From: Escherichia hormaechei_A
GTDB taxonomy: Bacteria; Pseudomonadota; Gammaproteobacteria; Enterobacterales; Enterobacteriaceae
Assembly: GCA_042434945.1 (NCBI GenBank)
Contig: CP170191.1
Location: 2,356,001-2,420,000 of the forward strand
Length of the DNA stretch: 64,000 nucleotides
Direction: 5' to 3'
Below the pieces are notes generated by a model. The model was not told where the DNA came from. It saw only the letters and a program-made list of their open reading frames with translations, and did no database searches. A program made the position numbers and the translations under genes. Below, piece by piece: positions 31,994-39,263 of this stretch. Positions within the stretch are counted from its first letter, which is position 1; each line of letters opens with the position of its first letter.

Positions 31994-32536
31994 TCACATA
32001 ACCCCCAGCATTGAAGTGACCATGGCCATCAGCGGCGCGGTCAGGTCTGGGTCGACACGGAACATCTCTACAATCCCCTCACTGAGTTCCTTGAGCTTCT
32101 GGTGACGCGGAGCGTTCATCGCAACGGCCACTTTCGCCTCGCTCGTTTCCTTCTCAAGTCGAGCTAAGCGGGACATGAAACTGTCCTCGGGAAGAAGTCG
32201 ATGGCGATACTCCAGAGGCAGAACGGCCATGATTGCGGGTGTCAGCTGGCGCACGTTCTCGCGGTACTGCTCAGAGTCGAAGCGGTTATCCAGAAAGCGA
32301 AATAGCTTCTGCCGCGCCCGGCTGATGTCTTCCGGAAAGCTTATGGAGTTCCCGCCCTGCTCCCGGTATTCGTTGATGATCAGCGCCGAAACGACGTCCT
32401 GATTGTCCAGCGCCGACGACCATGCCCGGACCGCATCGCGGATCTTTTCGTGGTCTGGCGCCGCTTTAGCTTGAGCGCGGTTTATCATCGCTCCCGCGTG
32501 TATTACGGTATTGTGTTGATACGCAAGTGAATGCAT
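31994..32536 (-). CDS. YdaT-like regulator in the cII position
   Basis: 180 residues, start supported by AAGGGAAAG before the ATG. The central part (HEKIRDAVRAWSSALDNQDV ... ISFPEDISRARQKLFRFLDN) matches the YdaT family of the Rac prophage, described as a toxin but structurally and positionally analogous to lambda CII. The C-terminal helix (LKELSEGIVEMFRVDPDLTA) would be the oligomerisation tail. It follows the ydaS-like gene in the early operon. Confidence 0.75.
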   Translation of the reverse strand: MHSLAYQHNTVIHAGAMINRAQAKAAPDHEKIRDAVRAWSSALDNQDVVSALIINEYREQGGNSISFPEDISRARQKLFRFLDNRFDSEQYRENVRQLTPAIMAVLPLEYRHRLLPEDSFMSRLARLEKETSEAKVAVAMNAPRHQKLKELSEGIVEMFRVDPDLTAPLMAMVTSMLGVM

Positions 32537-32565
32537 TGCTTTCCCTTTCGTGGTTAGGGCCGCCG

Positions 32566-32793
32566 TTAAGCGGCTTTTGGTTTACTGATTTCAAGGATCT
32601 GGTTCTCTGTATACTGACCACCAGATGCAGCTGCGATTTTGGAGGCATAGCCTGTTTCGCCGGTGTAATCGGTGCGTGGCAGGCAACCGCTATTAATCCA
32701 TTTGTAAATCGCGCGTGGCGTTCGCCCGCAAGCCTTCGCCACCACCGGTACACGGATTTGCTTGATGATGTCGCCAAGGTTTTTAGGTTGCAT
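32566..32793 (-). CDS. YdaS-like Cro-type repressor
   Basis: 75 residues. A helix-turn-helix is visible in IRVPVVAKACGRTPRAIYKW followed by INSGCLPRTD. It is the first gene leftward of the operator cluster and divergent from the CI-type repressor, so it stands where cro stands in lambda. It would repress the repressor promoter and favour lytic growth. Confidence 0.8.
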   Translation of the reverse strand: MQPKNLGDIIKQIRVPVVAKACGRTPRAIYKWINSGCLPRTDYTGETGYASKIAAASGGQYTENQILEISKPKAA

Positions 32794-32808
32794 TTGTTAA
32801 CCCTCAAA

Positions 32809-32882
32809 TTGAACTGTAAGTACATATTATGTCGGAACTGATAGTTCACGCAAGTGATATTATGATTGAACCTATGGTTCAA
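32809..32882. promoter_or_regulatory. OR-like cluster of three operators
   Basis: Three 17-bp dyads follow the pattern TTGAACY-nnn-RGTTCAA: 32809-32825 (two mismatches in the right arm), 32833-32849 (GAACT-GAT-AGTTC core) and 32866-32882 (a perfect palindrome, TTGAACCTATGGTTCAA). Their centres are 24 and 33 bp apart. The middle dyad falls between the boxes of the ydaS promoter, and the perfect one covers the predicted start of the repressor message, fitting repression of the lytic promoter plus autoregulation. Confidence 0.75.
32826..32853 (-). promoter_or_regulatory. PR-like early promoter for ydaS
   Basis: Minus-strand TTGCGT (32848-32853) and CATAAT (32826-32831) are separated by 16 bp that contain the middle operator. 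Transcription would start near 32818 and drive ydaS, ydaT and replication genes. Confidence 0.6.
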
Positions 32883-33584
32883 GAAGAGAAAGCGCGTATA
32901 GAGTTTTCCCAACGGCTAGCGCTGGCCTGTGATAAAGCTGGTTTACCTGCTCATGGACGTCAGGCTGAAATTTCAAAGCGAATGAAGCTAACTCCAAAGG
33001 CAGTAAGCAAGTGGTTCAATGGGGAATCTATTCCAAGACGAGGGAAGCTGCAGGAGCTGGCGGCTATAATTGGCACATCCTCGTCTTACCTGTTAGGCGA
33101 CAGTGCAGCAGATGGCATATCTGAAGGGCATATGGTGATGAGGGACGATTCTTTCCGTGTAGACGTTTTTGACATTCAGGCTAGTGCTGGGCAGGGAGTT
33201 CTCGTGCGAGATGAATTCATTGAAACCATCAGATCCATTGAGTATTCAACCGAAGAGGCTCGATCCGTCTTTGGCGGTCGCCCAGCTGACCACATAAAAA
33301 TGATTGCCGTTAATGGCGATTCGATGTCTGGCACGTTCGAGCCGCGAGACCAGATATTCGTTGACGTCAGCATCGACTGCTTTGACGGTGACGGCATATA
33401 CATCTTCGTTCTGGACAATGATCTCTATATAAAGCGCCTTCAAAAGCAGCACAAAAAATTAGCCGTGATTTCAGACAATAAAAAATATGAAACCTGGTAC
33501 ATCGAAGATGGTGAATTTTCTTCTCTCCGCATCTGTGCGAAGGTGCTGGTAAGCCAGTCAAGGGCATACAGATTTCATAGCTGA
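32874..33584 (+). CDS. CI-type repressor (HTH + S24 peptidase)
   Basis: 236 residues from the ATG at 32874 (MVQEEKARIEFSQRLALACD); in-frame ATGs at 32862 and 32829 also exist but place the operators inside the gene. The HTH is AEISKRMKLTPKAVSKWFNG. The LexA-like C-terminal domain has an Ala-Gly cleavage site (QASAGQG), catalytic Ser in VNGDSMSG and Lys in DLYIKRLQ, so it should be inactivated by RecA. A TATTAT box at 32858-32863 would make a nearly leaderless message, as in lambda PRM. It maintains lysogeny. Confidence 0.85.
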   Translation: MVQEEKARIEFSQRLALACDKAGLPAHGRQAEISKRMKLTPKAVSKWFNGESIPRRGKLQELAAIIGTSSSYLLGDSAADGISEGHMVMRDDSFRVDVFDIQASAGQGVLVRDEFIETIRSIEYSTEEARSVFGGRPADHIKMIAVNGDSMSGTFEPRDQIFVDVSIDCFDGDGIYIFVLDNDLYIKRLQKQHKKLAVISDNKKYETWYIEDGEFSSLRICAKVLVSQSRAYRFHS

Positions 33585-33595
33585 GGAAGATAAGC

Positions 33596-34183
33596 ATGGA
33601 AGCAAATAAGGTTACAGATCTGAGTGATGGCAGCGTCTTGTACGAGCTTGGCGATCACCTTATCACATGCAAATTAAGCCACGATAAACGCTGGCAACTT
33701 GGGGCTTTTAAACGTGATGAGAGTAACCTCAGAGATGACACGCTGGCGGTTATGAAGAATGAAAAATTCATGTTTATGGTTAAGCTTGGCGGGAAGCTCT
33801 CTCCCAAACCTCAATGCATAGCTGTTAACGGACGCTTCTTATTTTCTGTCCATACTGGCAAAGACAACAACATGGCAGCAGCCATAGTCATGGATAACGC
33901 CGGAAAGGAGCTATTCAAGATAGAAACTTCCACTCACCTCATTAGTTCAGCCATATCTGAATTTGGCCGCTACATAGCTCTATCGTTTGCTGGCAGCAAA
34001 AACAAAGATGATTTTTACGCGAACCGGATTGAGGTAATAAACATCGATACTGGAGAGGTGCTGATGTCTGTGATCAAAACTGATTTCCTTCGATACGCTG
34101 AACTTTCAGTTGTTGAGCCAGACGGCGGTCTTTTCGCAACTTTCAATGGTCGCACAAGACTTGTTGATGTGACGAACCTCTAA
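33596..34183 (+). CDS. Lysogenic protein of unknown function behind the repressor
   Basis: 195 residues, 11 bp after the repressor stop and with GAGGAAGA before the ATG, so it is probably co-transcribed with the repressor in the lysogen (rexA-like position). The sequence resembles successive beta-sheet blades (GKLSPKPQCIAVNGRFLFSV, SAISEFGRYIALSFAGS, EVINIDTGEVLMSVIK) as in a partial beta-propeller. No signal or membrane segment is present. Exclusion of other phages is a guess from position. Confidence 0.75.
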   Translation: MEANKVTDLSDGSVLYELGDHLITCKLSHDKRWQLGAFKRDESNLRDDTLAVMKNEKFMFMVKLGGKLSPKPQCIAVNGRFLFSVHTGKDNNMAAAIVMDNAGKELFKIETSTHLISSAISEFGRYIALSFAGSKNKDDFYANRIEVINIDTGEVLMSVIKTDFLRYAELSVVEPDGGLFATFNGRTRLVDVTNL

Positions 34184-34270
34184 TAAATCTAACCACCTCC
34201 AATACTACCCACCTCTATTATTAAAAAACTCAGAAATATTTCTCCTTAAAGTTCATAAAGATAATCTCAT

Positions 34271-34333
34271 ATGAACTTTCCATTCACATAAAATGTACTT
34301 TTGGTACTTTACATAAATGAACTATTAGTACAT
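34271..34333. promoter_or_regulatory. OL-like cluster of three operators
   Basis: Three dyads related to the OR set: ATGAACT-TTC-CATTCAC (34271-34287), ATGTACT-TTT-GGTACTT (34293-34309) and ATGAACT-ATT-AGTACAT (34317-34333). Their centres are 22 and 24 bp apart. The last is almost identical to the outer OR dyad at 32809. They surround the pL promoter boxes. Confidence 0.65.
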
Positions 34334-34336
34334 TAT
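34308..34336 (+). promoter_or_regulatory. pL promoter
   Basis: TTTACA (34308-34313) and CATTAT (34331-34336) are 17 bp apart and embedded in the OL-like operators. Transcription should start near 34343 and run rightward into the leader and recombination operon. Confidence 0.65.
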
Positions 34337-34587
34337 CAACCCATCGAAACGAAACATCGACAGCTGAGCGAAGTTAGCCAGCGGCGGATAGCAACTCGCC
34401 TGCTTTTTAACAACATGCAGATTTACAGCGTCAATGACCTGTTTAGACCCTTACACGAGAAACGTGCTGTATCACCGGGTGCGATCCGGTCGGTGAGAGA
34501 GTATCCCCGCGCGAGAGCGAGAACGGCGTGAGAACGGGCAACACTGGCAAGGAGTTGACGCTGATTCAACTTAGAGGAGTGATTCCA

Positions 34588-34599
34588 ATGAAGCACTAA
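34588..34599 (+). other. Three-codon minigene (Met-Lys-His-stop) in the pL leader
   Basis: ATG AAG CAC TAA is preceded by AGAGGAG at 34573-34579 with eight bases spacing, an ideal ribosome site. No longer frame uses it. Such minigenes in phage leaders (lambda bar) can sequester tRNA or pause ribosomes. Confidence 0.4.
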
Positions 34600-34718
34600 A
34601 GCGGACAGACCGCACTTTCAAGCCGCAGTAATGATGCGGCCCCGAGTCTCAGTGAGAGAGCCAGACGCAGGTCCGAACTGCGGCATACCGCTGGTCAGGG
34701 TAAATCGAGGAAAAGGGT

Positions 34719-34826
34719 ATGCCGGTAAAGCAGTGCGAACGCCATACGCGCACCGGTTATGAGCGGCGACGAGCGACAGGTACTCAAGGGCATGAGCGCG
34801 GCCACTGCGAGAGTGTGGCGAAATAA
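34719..34826 (+). CDS. Possible small Arg/His-rich ORF in the pL leader
   Basis: ATG preceded by GAGGAAAAGGG; 35 residues beginning MPVKQCERHTRTGYERRRAT and ending GHCESVAK. It is rich in arginine and has CERH plus HERGHC, which could bind metal. It ends directly at the leader terminator. It could be an N-like arginine-rich antiterminator or chance; evidence is only the ribosome site and composition. Confidence 0.35.
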   Translation: MPVKQCERHTRTGYERRRATGTQGHERGHCESVAK

Positions 34827-34855
34827 CTGAAGCTTAAATATAAGCTTCAGTTTTT
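34827..34855 (+). terminator. Strong bidirectional terminator ending the pL leader
   Basis: CTGAAGCTTA and TAAGCTTCAG make a perfect 10-bp stem with an AATA loop, followed by TTTTT on the plus strand and preceded by an A-rich run that serves the minus-strand gene at 34859. Genes beyond it need antitermination or another promoter. Confidence 0.85.
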
Positions 34856-34858
34856 AAG

Positions 34859-35029
34859 TTACTGACTTTCTTTATTTAATCGTTTGTATTCTTTTACAAG
34901 GTTTTCATAAACATCAGTTATAGCCTTTCCGTTCCCCACAGCACCTAAGTTCCCAGCTTTTATTAATTCAAGTATGACCTGCTGGGCTGCTGCTTCCGCG
35001 CTATTTCTGGGGTTAATAACATCACTCAT
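34859..35029 (-). CDS. Small phage protein, 56 residues, opposite to pL operon
   Basis: ATG at 35029 with AAGGAGATCTT just upstream, a near-ideal ribosome site. MSDVINPRNSAEAAAQQVIL, then AGNLGAVGNGKAITDVYENL. Helical, no membrane segment; similar small proteins occur in other enterobacterial prophages as far as I remember. It would be antisense to read-through pL transcripts. Confidence 0.6.
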   Translation of the reverse strand: MSDVINPRNSAEAAAQQVILELIKAGNLGAVGNGKAITDVYENLVKEYKRLNKESQ

Positions 35030-35252
35030 AAGATCTCCTTTTTCATTAGAAAACATCGAACTACGTTGTTGATTAAGCAATTGATGATTTAACACGCGAT
35101 CTCAAATTTAGCAACTACGGAAAAGGTAAATGCATACCTCAGTCGCTTCACCGAGGCGGCTTAGTTATGAAAACCGGCGGCCATCCACCGCCCATTAGCG
35201 CAGAAGTCTTGTATTAACCGTTCCGTTCGCCGCGATAAGGCCAAGAGGATTT

Positions 35253-35411
35253 ATGACAGTCACCCACAACGGCAAGCAGTACACCGCCAAAAAGCTCAAC
35301 GATAACGAGTGGCAGCTGACATCGGTATCGGCACCGCGCGACAAGCTGGCGCTTAACCGCTGGCAGATGCATATCGCTGGTCTCCTGGAACAGGTTGAGG
35401 TGAAGGTATGA
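35253..35411 (+). CDS. Small early protein, 52 residues
   Basis: Begins MTVTHNGKQYTAKKLNDNEW, ends AGLLEQVEVKV, with AAGAGGA before the ATG. The N-G-K-x-Y-T-A-K-K-L-N-D-N-E-W-Q-L-T pattern is a familiar small conserved protein of lambdoid left-arm operons. Its stop overlaps the next start (TATGATG). Function unknown. Confidence 0.65.
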   Translation: MTVTHNGKQYTAKKLNDNEWQLTSVSAPRDKLALNRWQMHIAGLLEQVEVKV

Positions 35412-35617
35412 TGCACCACTACGGCACCACCCCGCTCATTCGTCAGTGCGTCACTCCTGGCATGATGGCAATGCATGAAGGCCGCACCTATCGAGTCTCA
35501 GCAGTCATTCAAGAGCGCAAGTGGGTATACCTGCACACCGACGCAGAAATCATCCGCCTCAGTGACTGTGTGATTGACGTCCTTCTGGATGGTCACGGCA
35601 ACCCTATTCAGCACTAA
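35408..35617 (+). CDS. Small early protein, 69 residues
   Basis: MMHHYGTTPLIRQCVTPGMM, then GRTYRVSAVIQERKWVYLHT and DCVIDVLLDGHGNPIQH. Beta-rich; a second ATG directly follows the first. It is coupled to the preceding gene. No family name known to me. Confidence 0.6.
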   Translation: MMHHYGTTPLIRQCVTPGMMAMHEGRTYRVSAVIQERKWVYLHTDAEIIRLSDCVIDVLLDGHGNPIQH

Positions 35618-35689
35618 CCACCCTATTCAACCAATCGGCCTGGCTAAAAGCGGGCGGGATCTGCACATCCAAATTTCAGGAGTTCAGCC

Positions 35690-35974
35690 ATGAACGCATA
35701 CCTCACTTACGACCGAATCGAAGATCGGCGCTGGGTTGAACAGCAACTCGACAACGAGAAAGAGAAGTGGGTCGACGACCGGGCGCAGCAAATTATCGAC
35801 ATGATGCCAAAAGAGCCGTCCGGCCTCTTCCACTTCACGATCCCGATTGACTCCAGCCCATACGAAGGACTTCGCAGCGATAAAGCTGGCGAGGCCTACA
35901 ACGATTTCATTTCGGCAGTTGCTTACGCCCAGGCGGAATACGACTGGGAACACCGTACCGGCTGCCCGTTTTAA
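35690..35974 (+). CDS. Early protein upstream of bet, 94 residues
   Basis: MNAYLTYDRIEDRRWVEQQL, then EKEKWVDDRAQQIIDMMPKE and a C-terminal YAQAEYDWEHRTGCPF. It starts after a CAGGAG site and ends 18 bp before the Bet start, the place where lambda has gam, but it does not resemble Gam. A host-nuclease-related role would be speculation. Confidence 0.6.
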   Translation: MNAYLTYDRIEDRRWVEQQLDNEKEKWVDDRAQQIIDMMPKEPSGLFHFTIPIDSSPYEGLRSDKAGEAYNDFISAVAYAQAEYDWEHRTGCPF

Positions 35975-35992
35975 TTTTTGAGGGATTTAACA

Positions 35993-36739
35993 ATGAGTAC
36001 TGCACTTTCCACCATGGCCGGGAAACTGGCCGCACGCCTCGGTATGGATGCCGGTACAGACCTGATGAATACGCTGAAGAACACAGCATTCAAAGGTGGC
36101 AACGTCACGGACGAGCAATTTACAGCTCTGTTGATCGTCGCCAACCAATACGGCCTGAACCCATGGACCAAAGAGATTTATGCCTTCCCAGATAAAGGCG
36201 GGATTGTCCCGGTCGTCGGCGTTGATGGATGGGCCCGCATTATCAACGAACATCCGCAGTTCGACGGCATGGAGTTCTCTTACGACAAAGAAGAAGGCGC
36301 GTGCACCTGCAAGATTTACCGCAAAGACCGTAAGCACCCGACCATTGTCACTGAGTACATGGGAGAGTGTAAACGCAACACTCAGCCATGGCAGTCCCAC
36401 CCTACCCGCATGCTTCGCCACAAGACGCTTATCCAGTGCGCGCGGCTGGCCTTTGGTTTCGCTGGCATCTTCGACCAGGACGAGGCAGAGCGAGTGATTG
36501 AAGGAACAACGGCAGAGGTTCATGCGGGCCATGAATCAGATAGCCGTCGCCCGGATCTGATCGCAAAAGGTGAGTCCGCCGCGCGCCTTGGAACCGTTAA
36601 GTATCAGGAGTTCTGGGTGGCGCTGAGCGCTGAAGAGAAGCAGGTGATCGGCGCAGTTGAGAAGCGACGTATGTATGACATGAGTCTTGCTGTCGACAAC
36701 GCCGAACCTGTCAATGTCGCAGAGATGGAGGCTGAATGA
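35993..36739 (+). CDS. bet: Red recombinase Beta
   Basis: ATG at 35993 (MSTALSTMAGKLAARLGMDA); 248 residues against 261 for lambda Bet. Conserved blocks include ALLIVANQYGLNPWTKEIYA, IVPVVGVDGWARIINEHPQF and MLRHKTLIQCARLAFGFAGI. It anneals single strands during Red recombination. The C-terminal ~65 residues differ from lambda, as expected for the variable partner-binding tail. It overlaps the exonuclease gene by 4 bp. Confidence 0.93.
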   Translation: MSTALSTMAGKLAARLGMDAGTDLMNTLKNTAFKGGNVTDEQFTALLIVANQYGLNPWTKEIYAFPDKGGIVPVVGVDGWARIINEHPQFDGMEFSYDKEEGACTCKIYRKDRKHPTIVTEYMGECKRNTQPWQSHPTRMLRHKTLIQCARLAFGFAGIFDQDEAERVIEGTTAEVHAGHESDSRRPDLIAKGESAARLGTVKYQEFWVALSAEEKQVIGAVEKRRMYDMSLAVDNAEPVNVAEMEAE

Positions 36740-37353
36740 TGGAGCAACGCACCCCTGAATGGTTTGCTGCGCGCTGCGGCAAGGTCACAGCGAGTCGCCT
36801 GGCTGATGTCATGGCCCGGACTAAGTCGGGCTACTCCACCAGCCGCCAGAACTACATGGCCGAGTTGATTTGCCAACGGCTGACCGGGAAGCTGGAGGAA
36901 GGGTTTTCGAATGCCGCGATGATGCGCGGCACTGAACTTGAGCCAGTGGCGCGCGAAATGTACGCCCTGAATGAGTTCGATGCGGCAATCACTGAAGTTG
37001 GACTCATCGATCACCCAACCATACCCGGATTCGCAGCCAGCCCGGACGGACTTGTCAACGACGACGGGCTTATCGAAATCAAATGCCCCAACACCTGGAC
37101 CCATCTTGAAACGCTGAAAACTGGCGAGCCAAAGCGCCAGTACATGCTGCAAATGCATGCGCAGATGATGTGCACCGGGCGGAAATGGTGTGATTTCGTT
37201 AGTTTCGACGATCGTCTGCCGCCTGACCTCTCCTATTTCAAGAAGCGCATTCATTTCGATGAAGAGCTGGCGCGCGAAATCGAGTCTGAGGTTAAGAGCT
37301 TCATTACAGATCTGGAATCTGAAATTCAGAAAATCACAGAGCGTGCAGCATGA
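36736..37353 (+). CDS. exo: YqaJ/lambda-Exo-type exonuclease
   Basis: 205 residues. Active-site motifs of the YqaJ fold: RTPEWFAARCGKVTASRLAD, RGTELEPVAREMY, PGFAASPDGLV, GLIEIKCPNT and RQYMLQMHAQMMCTG, which give the acidic and lysine residues of the two-metal centre. It resects 5' ends to feed Beta. It is more like the short YqaJ exonucleases than lambda Exo itself (226 residues). Confidence 0.92.
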   Translation: MMEQRTPEWFAARCGKVTASRLADVMARTKSGYSTSRQNYMAELICQRLTGKLEEGFSNAAMMRGTELEPVAREMYALNEFDAAITEVGLIDHPTIPGFAASPDGLVNDDGLIEIKCPNTWTHLETLKTGEPKRQYMLQMHAQMMCTGRKWCDFVSFDDRLPPDLSYFKKRIHFDEELAREIESEVKSFITDLESEIQKITERAA

Positions 37354-37778
37354 AACGCACACCTTTCTACCGCAGGCCCGGGCGAACCGGGCAATTCTCC
37401 GGCCTCCGTGAGCGCGTGATATGGATGATTCAGACGCGTGGCCGCCCGGTAACCGGAAGCGAAATCGCCGAGAAGTTCGGCGTAACGCTCATCGAGTTTA
37501 ACCGGGTTGCCAACGGCATTACCCGCGGCTCCGGACAGATAGCGCAGATCGTTGAGTCGGAAAAATGGCTTAACGAGGACGGCATCTGCGACCGGACTTT
37601 CGACCTGGTCACGAAGCCAAAGGTCGTAACACCTCAGGGGAAATCACGACTATTCACCCGGCGCGCCATAGAGCAATCGCAGGAAGGCCGACGGCAGGAG
37701 TGCATTGCGCGTGCCGCCCGCCGTCGTCGGCTGATTGCTCAGGGCCTCTACATCGACGAAATGGAGTCCATCCTATGA
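37350..37778 (+). CDS. Basic HTH-like early protein, 142 residues
   Basis: MKRTPFYRRPGRTGQFSGLR, then a likely winged-helix RVIWMIQTRGRPVTGSEIAE with FGVTLIEFNRVANGI. The C-terminus is very basic (CIARAARRRRLIAQG). It is coupled to exo and to the DUF1317-like gene by 4-bp overlaps. DNA binding is likely from sequence; its function is unknown. Confidence 0.65.
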   Translation: MKRTPFYRRPGRTGQFSGLRERVIWMIQTRGRPVTGSEIAEKFGVTLIEFNRVANGITRGSGQIAQIVESEKWLNEDGICDRTFDLVTKPKVVTPQGKSRLFTRRAIEQSQEGRRQECIARAARRRRLIAQGLYIDEMESIL

Positions 37779-37927
37779 CTCACGCTCACGACGACATCAG
37801 GGTTGGCACACTGTGCCTTCCCTTCATTGGTAACGGCTGGCTAATGCCATGGGGTGAAGTGGTCAGCAATCCATTAAAAGCGCAGCGGCTAGCTGAGGAA
37901 TATCGAGAAAGGCAGGAGGTGGCATGA
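37775..37927 (+). CDS. DUF1317-like small protein
   Basis: ATG at 37775 overlaps the preceding stop; 50 residues, MTHAHDDIRVGTLCLPFIGN and ending NPLKAQRLAEEYRERQEVA. The start and the NPLKAQRLAEE end agree with the DUF1317 protein of lambda's left arm. Function unknown. Confidence 0.75.
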   Translation: MTHAHDDIRVGTLCLPFIGNGWLMPWGEVVSNPLKAQRLAEEYRERQEVA

Positions 37928-39048
37928 CCTATCAACTCCACGTCGGGCGCTGCGAAGACGTCCTGAAAACGCTGCAGGATAACTCAGTTGACGCCATCGT
38001 GACGGATCCTCCGTATGGTCTGAGTTTCATGAATCACAAATGGGATTACGACGTCCCGACAGTTGAGCAGTGGAAGGAATGCCTGCGCGTTCTCAAGCCA
38101 GGCGGACACCTTCTTGCGTTCGGCGGTTCGCGAACCTATCACCGACTTGTAATTAATGCAGAGGATGCCGGTTTCGAAATCCGCGACCAAATACTCTGGA
38201 TTTACGGCAGCGGCTTCCCCAAGTCGCATAACCTCGATGGTGATTTTGATGGCTGGGGAACTGCCCTGAAGCCTGCGCACGAACCGATCGTCATGGCTCG
38301 CAAGCCATTCAAAAAAACGGTGTCGGCGAACATGGCTGAGCACGGCACCGGGGCGATCAATATCAATGCCTGCCGCATCCCTACCGACGAGGCGCTAAAT
38401 GGCGGTGCTGGCGGTCTACTTTCACACCAGCGCGATGGTACCGAACCTGTTGCCGATTACGAGCAGGCACCAGATGGTCGCTGGCCGGCAAACATCATTC
38501 ACGACGGAAGTGATGTTGTCGTGTCAGCGTTCCCGGATGCGAAAGGCCAGCAAGGGGATTTAAAGGAAACTGGACGCGCACGTCCATCACAGGGTCGATA
38601 TGGAGATATGGCACCGCCAAAGGCGCATGTTTCCAGGGTAGAAAGAGAAAAAAGCGCCTCCAGGTTCTTCTACTGCGCCAAGGTCAAACCGAAAGAGCGC
38701 GATGAAGGCCTAGAGAGATTTATTGCGACGTCAGCCAGCGGCATGACCGGAGGACGAAAAGAAGGGAGTGTCGGCCTTAACGATCCGCGCGCCGGTGCCG
38801 GGCGTACTAATGGCGCGAAGAACAATCACCCCACCGTTAAGCCGATCGCCCTGATGAGCTATCTCTGCAGGCTGATTACTCCGCTTGGCGGTACCGTGCT
38901 TGATCCGTGGATGGGAAGCGGGAGCACTGGCCGGGCGGCTATCGAGGAAGGTTTCAACTTCATCGGCATCGACCTGAACCCGGATTACGTGACCATTGCT
39001 TCTGCGCGAATAGCTCACTCCTTCAAAAAGACGACGGAGGCCGCATGA
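37924..39048 (+). CDS. Orphan DNA methyltransferase (DPPY, N4/N6 type)
   Basis: 374 residues. The catalytic motif TDPPYGLSF is at residues 27-35 and the AdoMet-binding motif VLDPWMGSGSTGRAAIEEGF lies near residue 325, so motif IV precedes motif I as in the beta class. Between them is a roughly 230-residue target-recognition region with SGFPKSHNLDGDF. No restriction gene is adjacent. It may protect phage DNA or alter host expression; the specificity cannot be read from the sequence. Confidence 0.85.
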   Translation: MTYQLHVGRCEDVLKTLQDNSVDAIVTDPPYGLSFMNHKWDYDVPTVEQWKECLRVLKPGGHLLAFGGSRTYHRLVINAEDAGFEIRDQILWIYGSGFPKSHNLDGDFDGWGTALKPAHEPIVMARKPFKKTVSANMAEHGTGAININACRIPTDEALNGGAGGLLSHQRDGTEPVADYEQAPDGRWPANIIHDGSDVVVSAFPDAKGQQGDLKETGRARPSQGRYGDMAPPKAHVSRVEREKSASRFFYCAKVKPKERDEGLERFIATSASGMTGGRKEGSVGLNDPRAGAGRTNGAKNNHPTVKPIALMSYLCRLITPLGGTVLDPWMGSGSTGRAAIEEGFNFIGIDLNPDYVTIASARIAHSFKKTTEAA

Positions 39049-39263
39049 CGCCAGAAACAGACAATGCCATCCGCGCCGCCTGCCGCCGCTGCACCGAGGA
39101 AATCCAGCAGGCCATGCGCAAGAAGCCAAAGCCTAACTGGAACGAAACGGTACCTCCCATCATCAACAAGCATCACAAGAAAATTGAAGCTCTGGGAGTT
39201 AGCCTCCTGGAGTTCGTCGTCAAAACTGGCCGCCTTAACGGGCGGTTTGGAGCTGAACAATGA
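39045..39263 (+). CDS. Small early protein, 72 residues
   Basis: ATG at 39045 overlaps the methyltransferase stop (GCATGA). MTPETDNAIRAACRRCTEEI, then NWNETVPPIINKHHKKIEAL. Helical with a C-x2-C pair; function unknown. Confidence 0.6.
   Translation: MTPETDNAIRAACRRCTEEIQQAMRKKPKPNWNETVPPIINKHHKKIEALGVSLLEFVVKTGRLNGRFGAEQ

Larger units (their letters stand above)
34343..34826 (+). ncRNA. Long structured pL leader RNA, about 480 nt
   Basis: No conserved gene is visible between pL and the terminator at 34827. The stretch is G+C-rich compared with the flanking DNA and holds many inverted repeats: TCACCG/CGGTGA at 34471-34496, GCCGCA/TGCGGC at 34622-34640, CGGCATACC/GGTATGCCG at about 34680-34725 and GCCAC/GTGGC at 34801-34819. 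A boxA-like TGCTTTTTAACA lies at 34401-34412. No N-like gene is obvious, so the leader may act in cis as in HK022 put RNA, or may be a regulatory RNA. The exact ends are unknown. Confidence 0.45.

Noticed and set aside
34301..34531. 76-codon frame starting within the pL promoter
   Set aside because: Its first codons lie upstream of the predicted transcript start, there is no ribosome site, and the region is better explained as leader RNA.
35690..35974. Gam protein upstream of bet
   Set aside because: Position fits, but size (94 residues) and sequence do not resemble lambda Gam.
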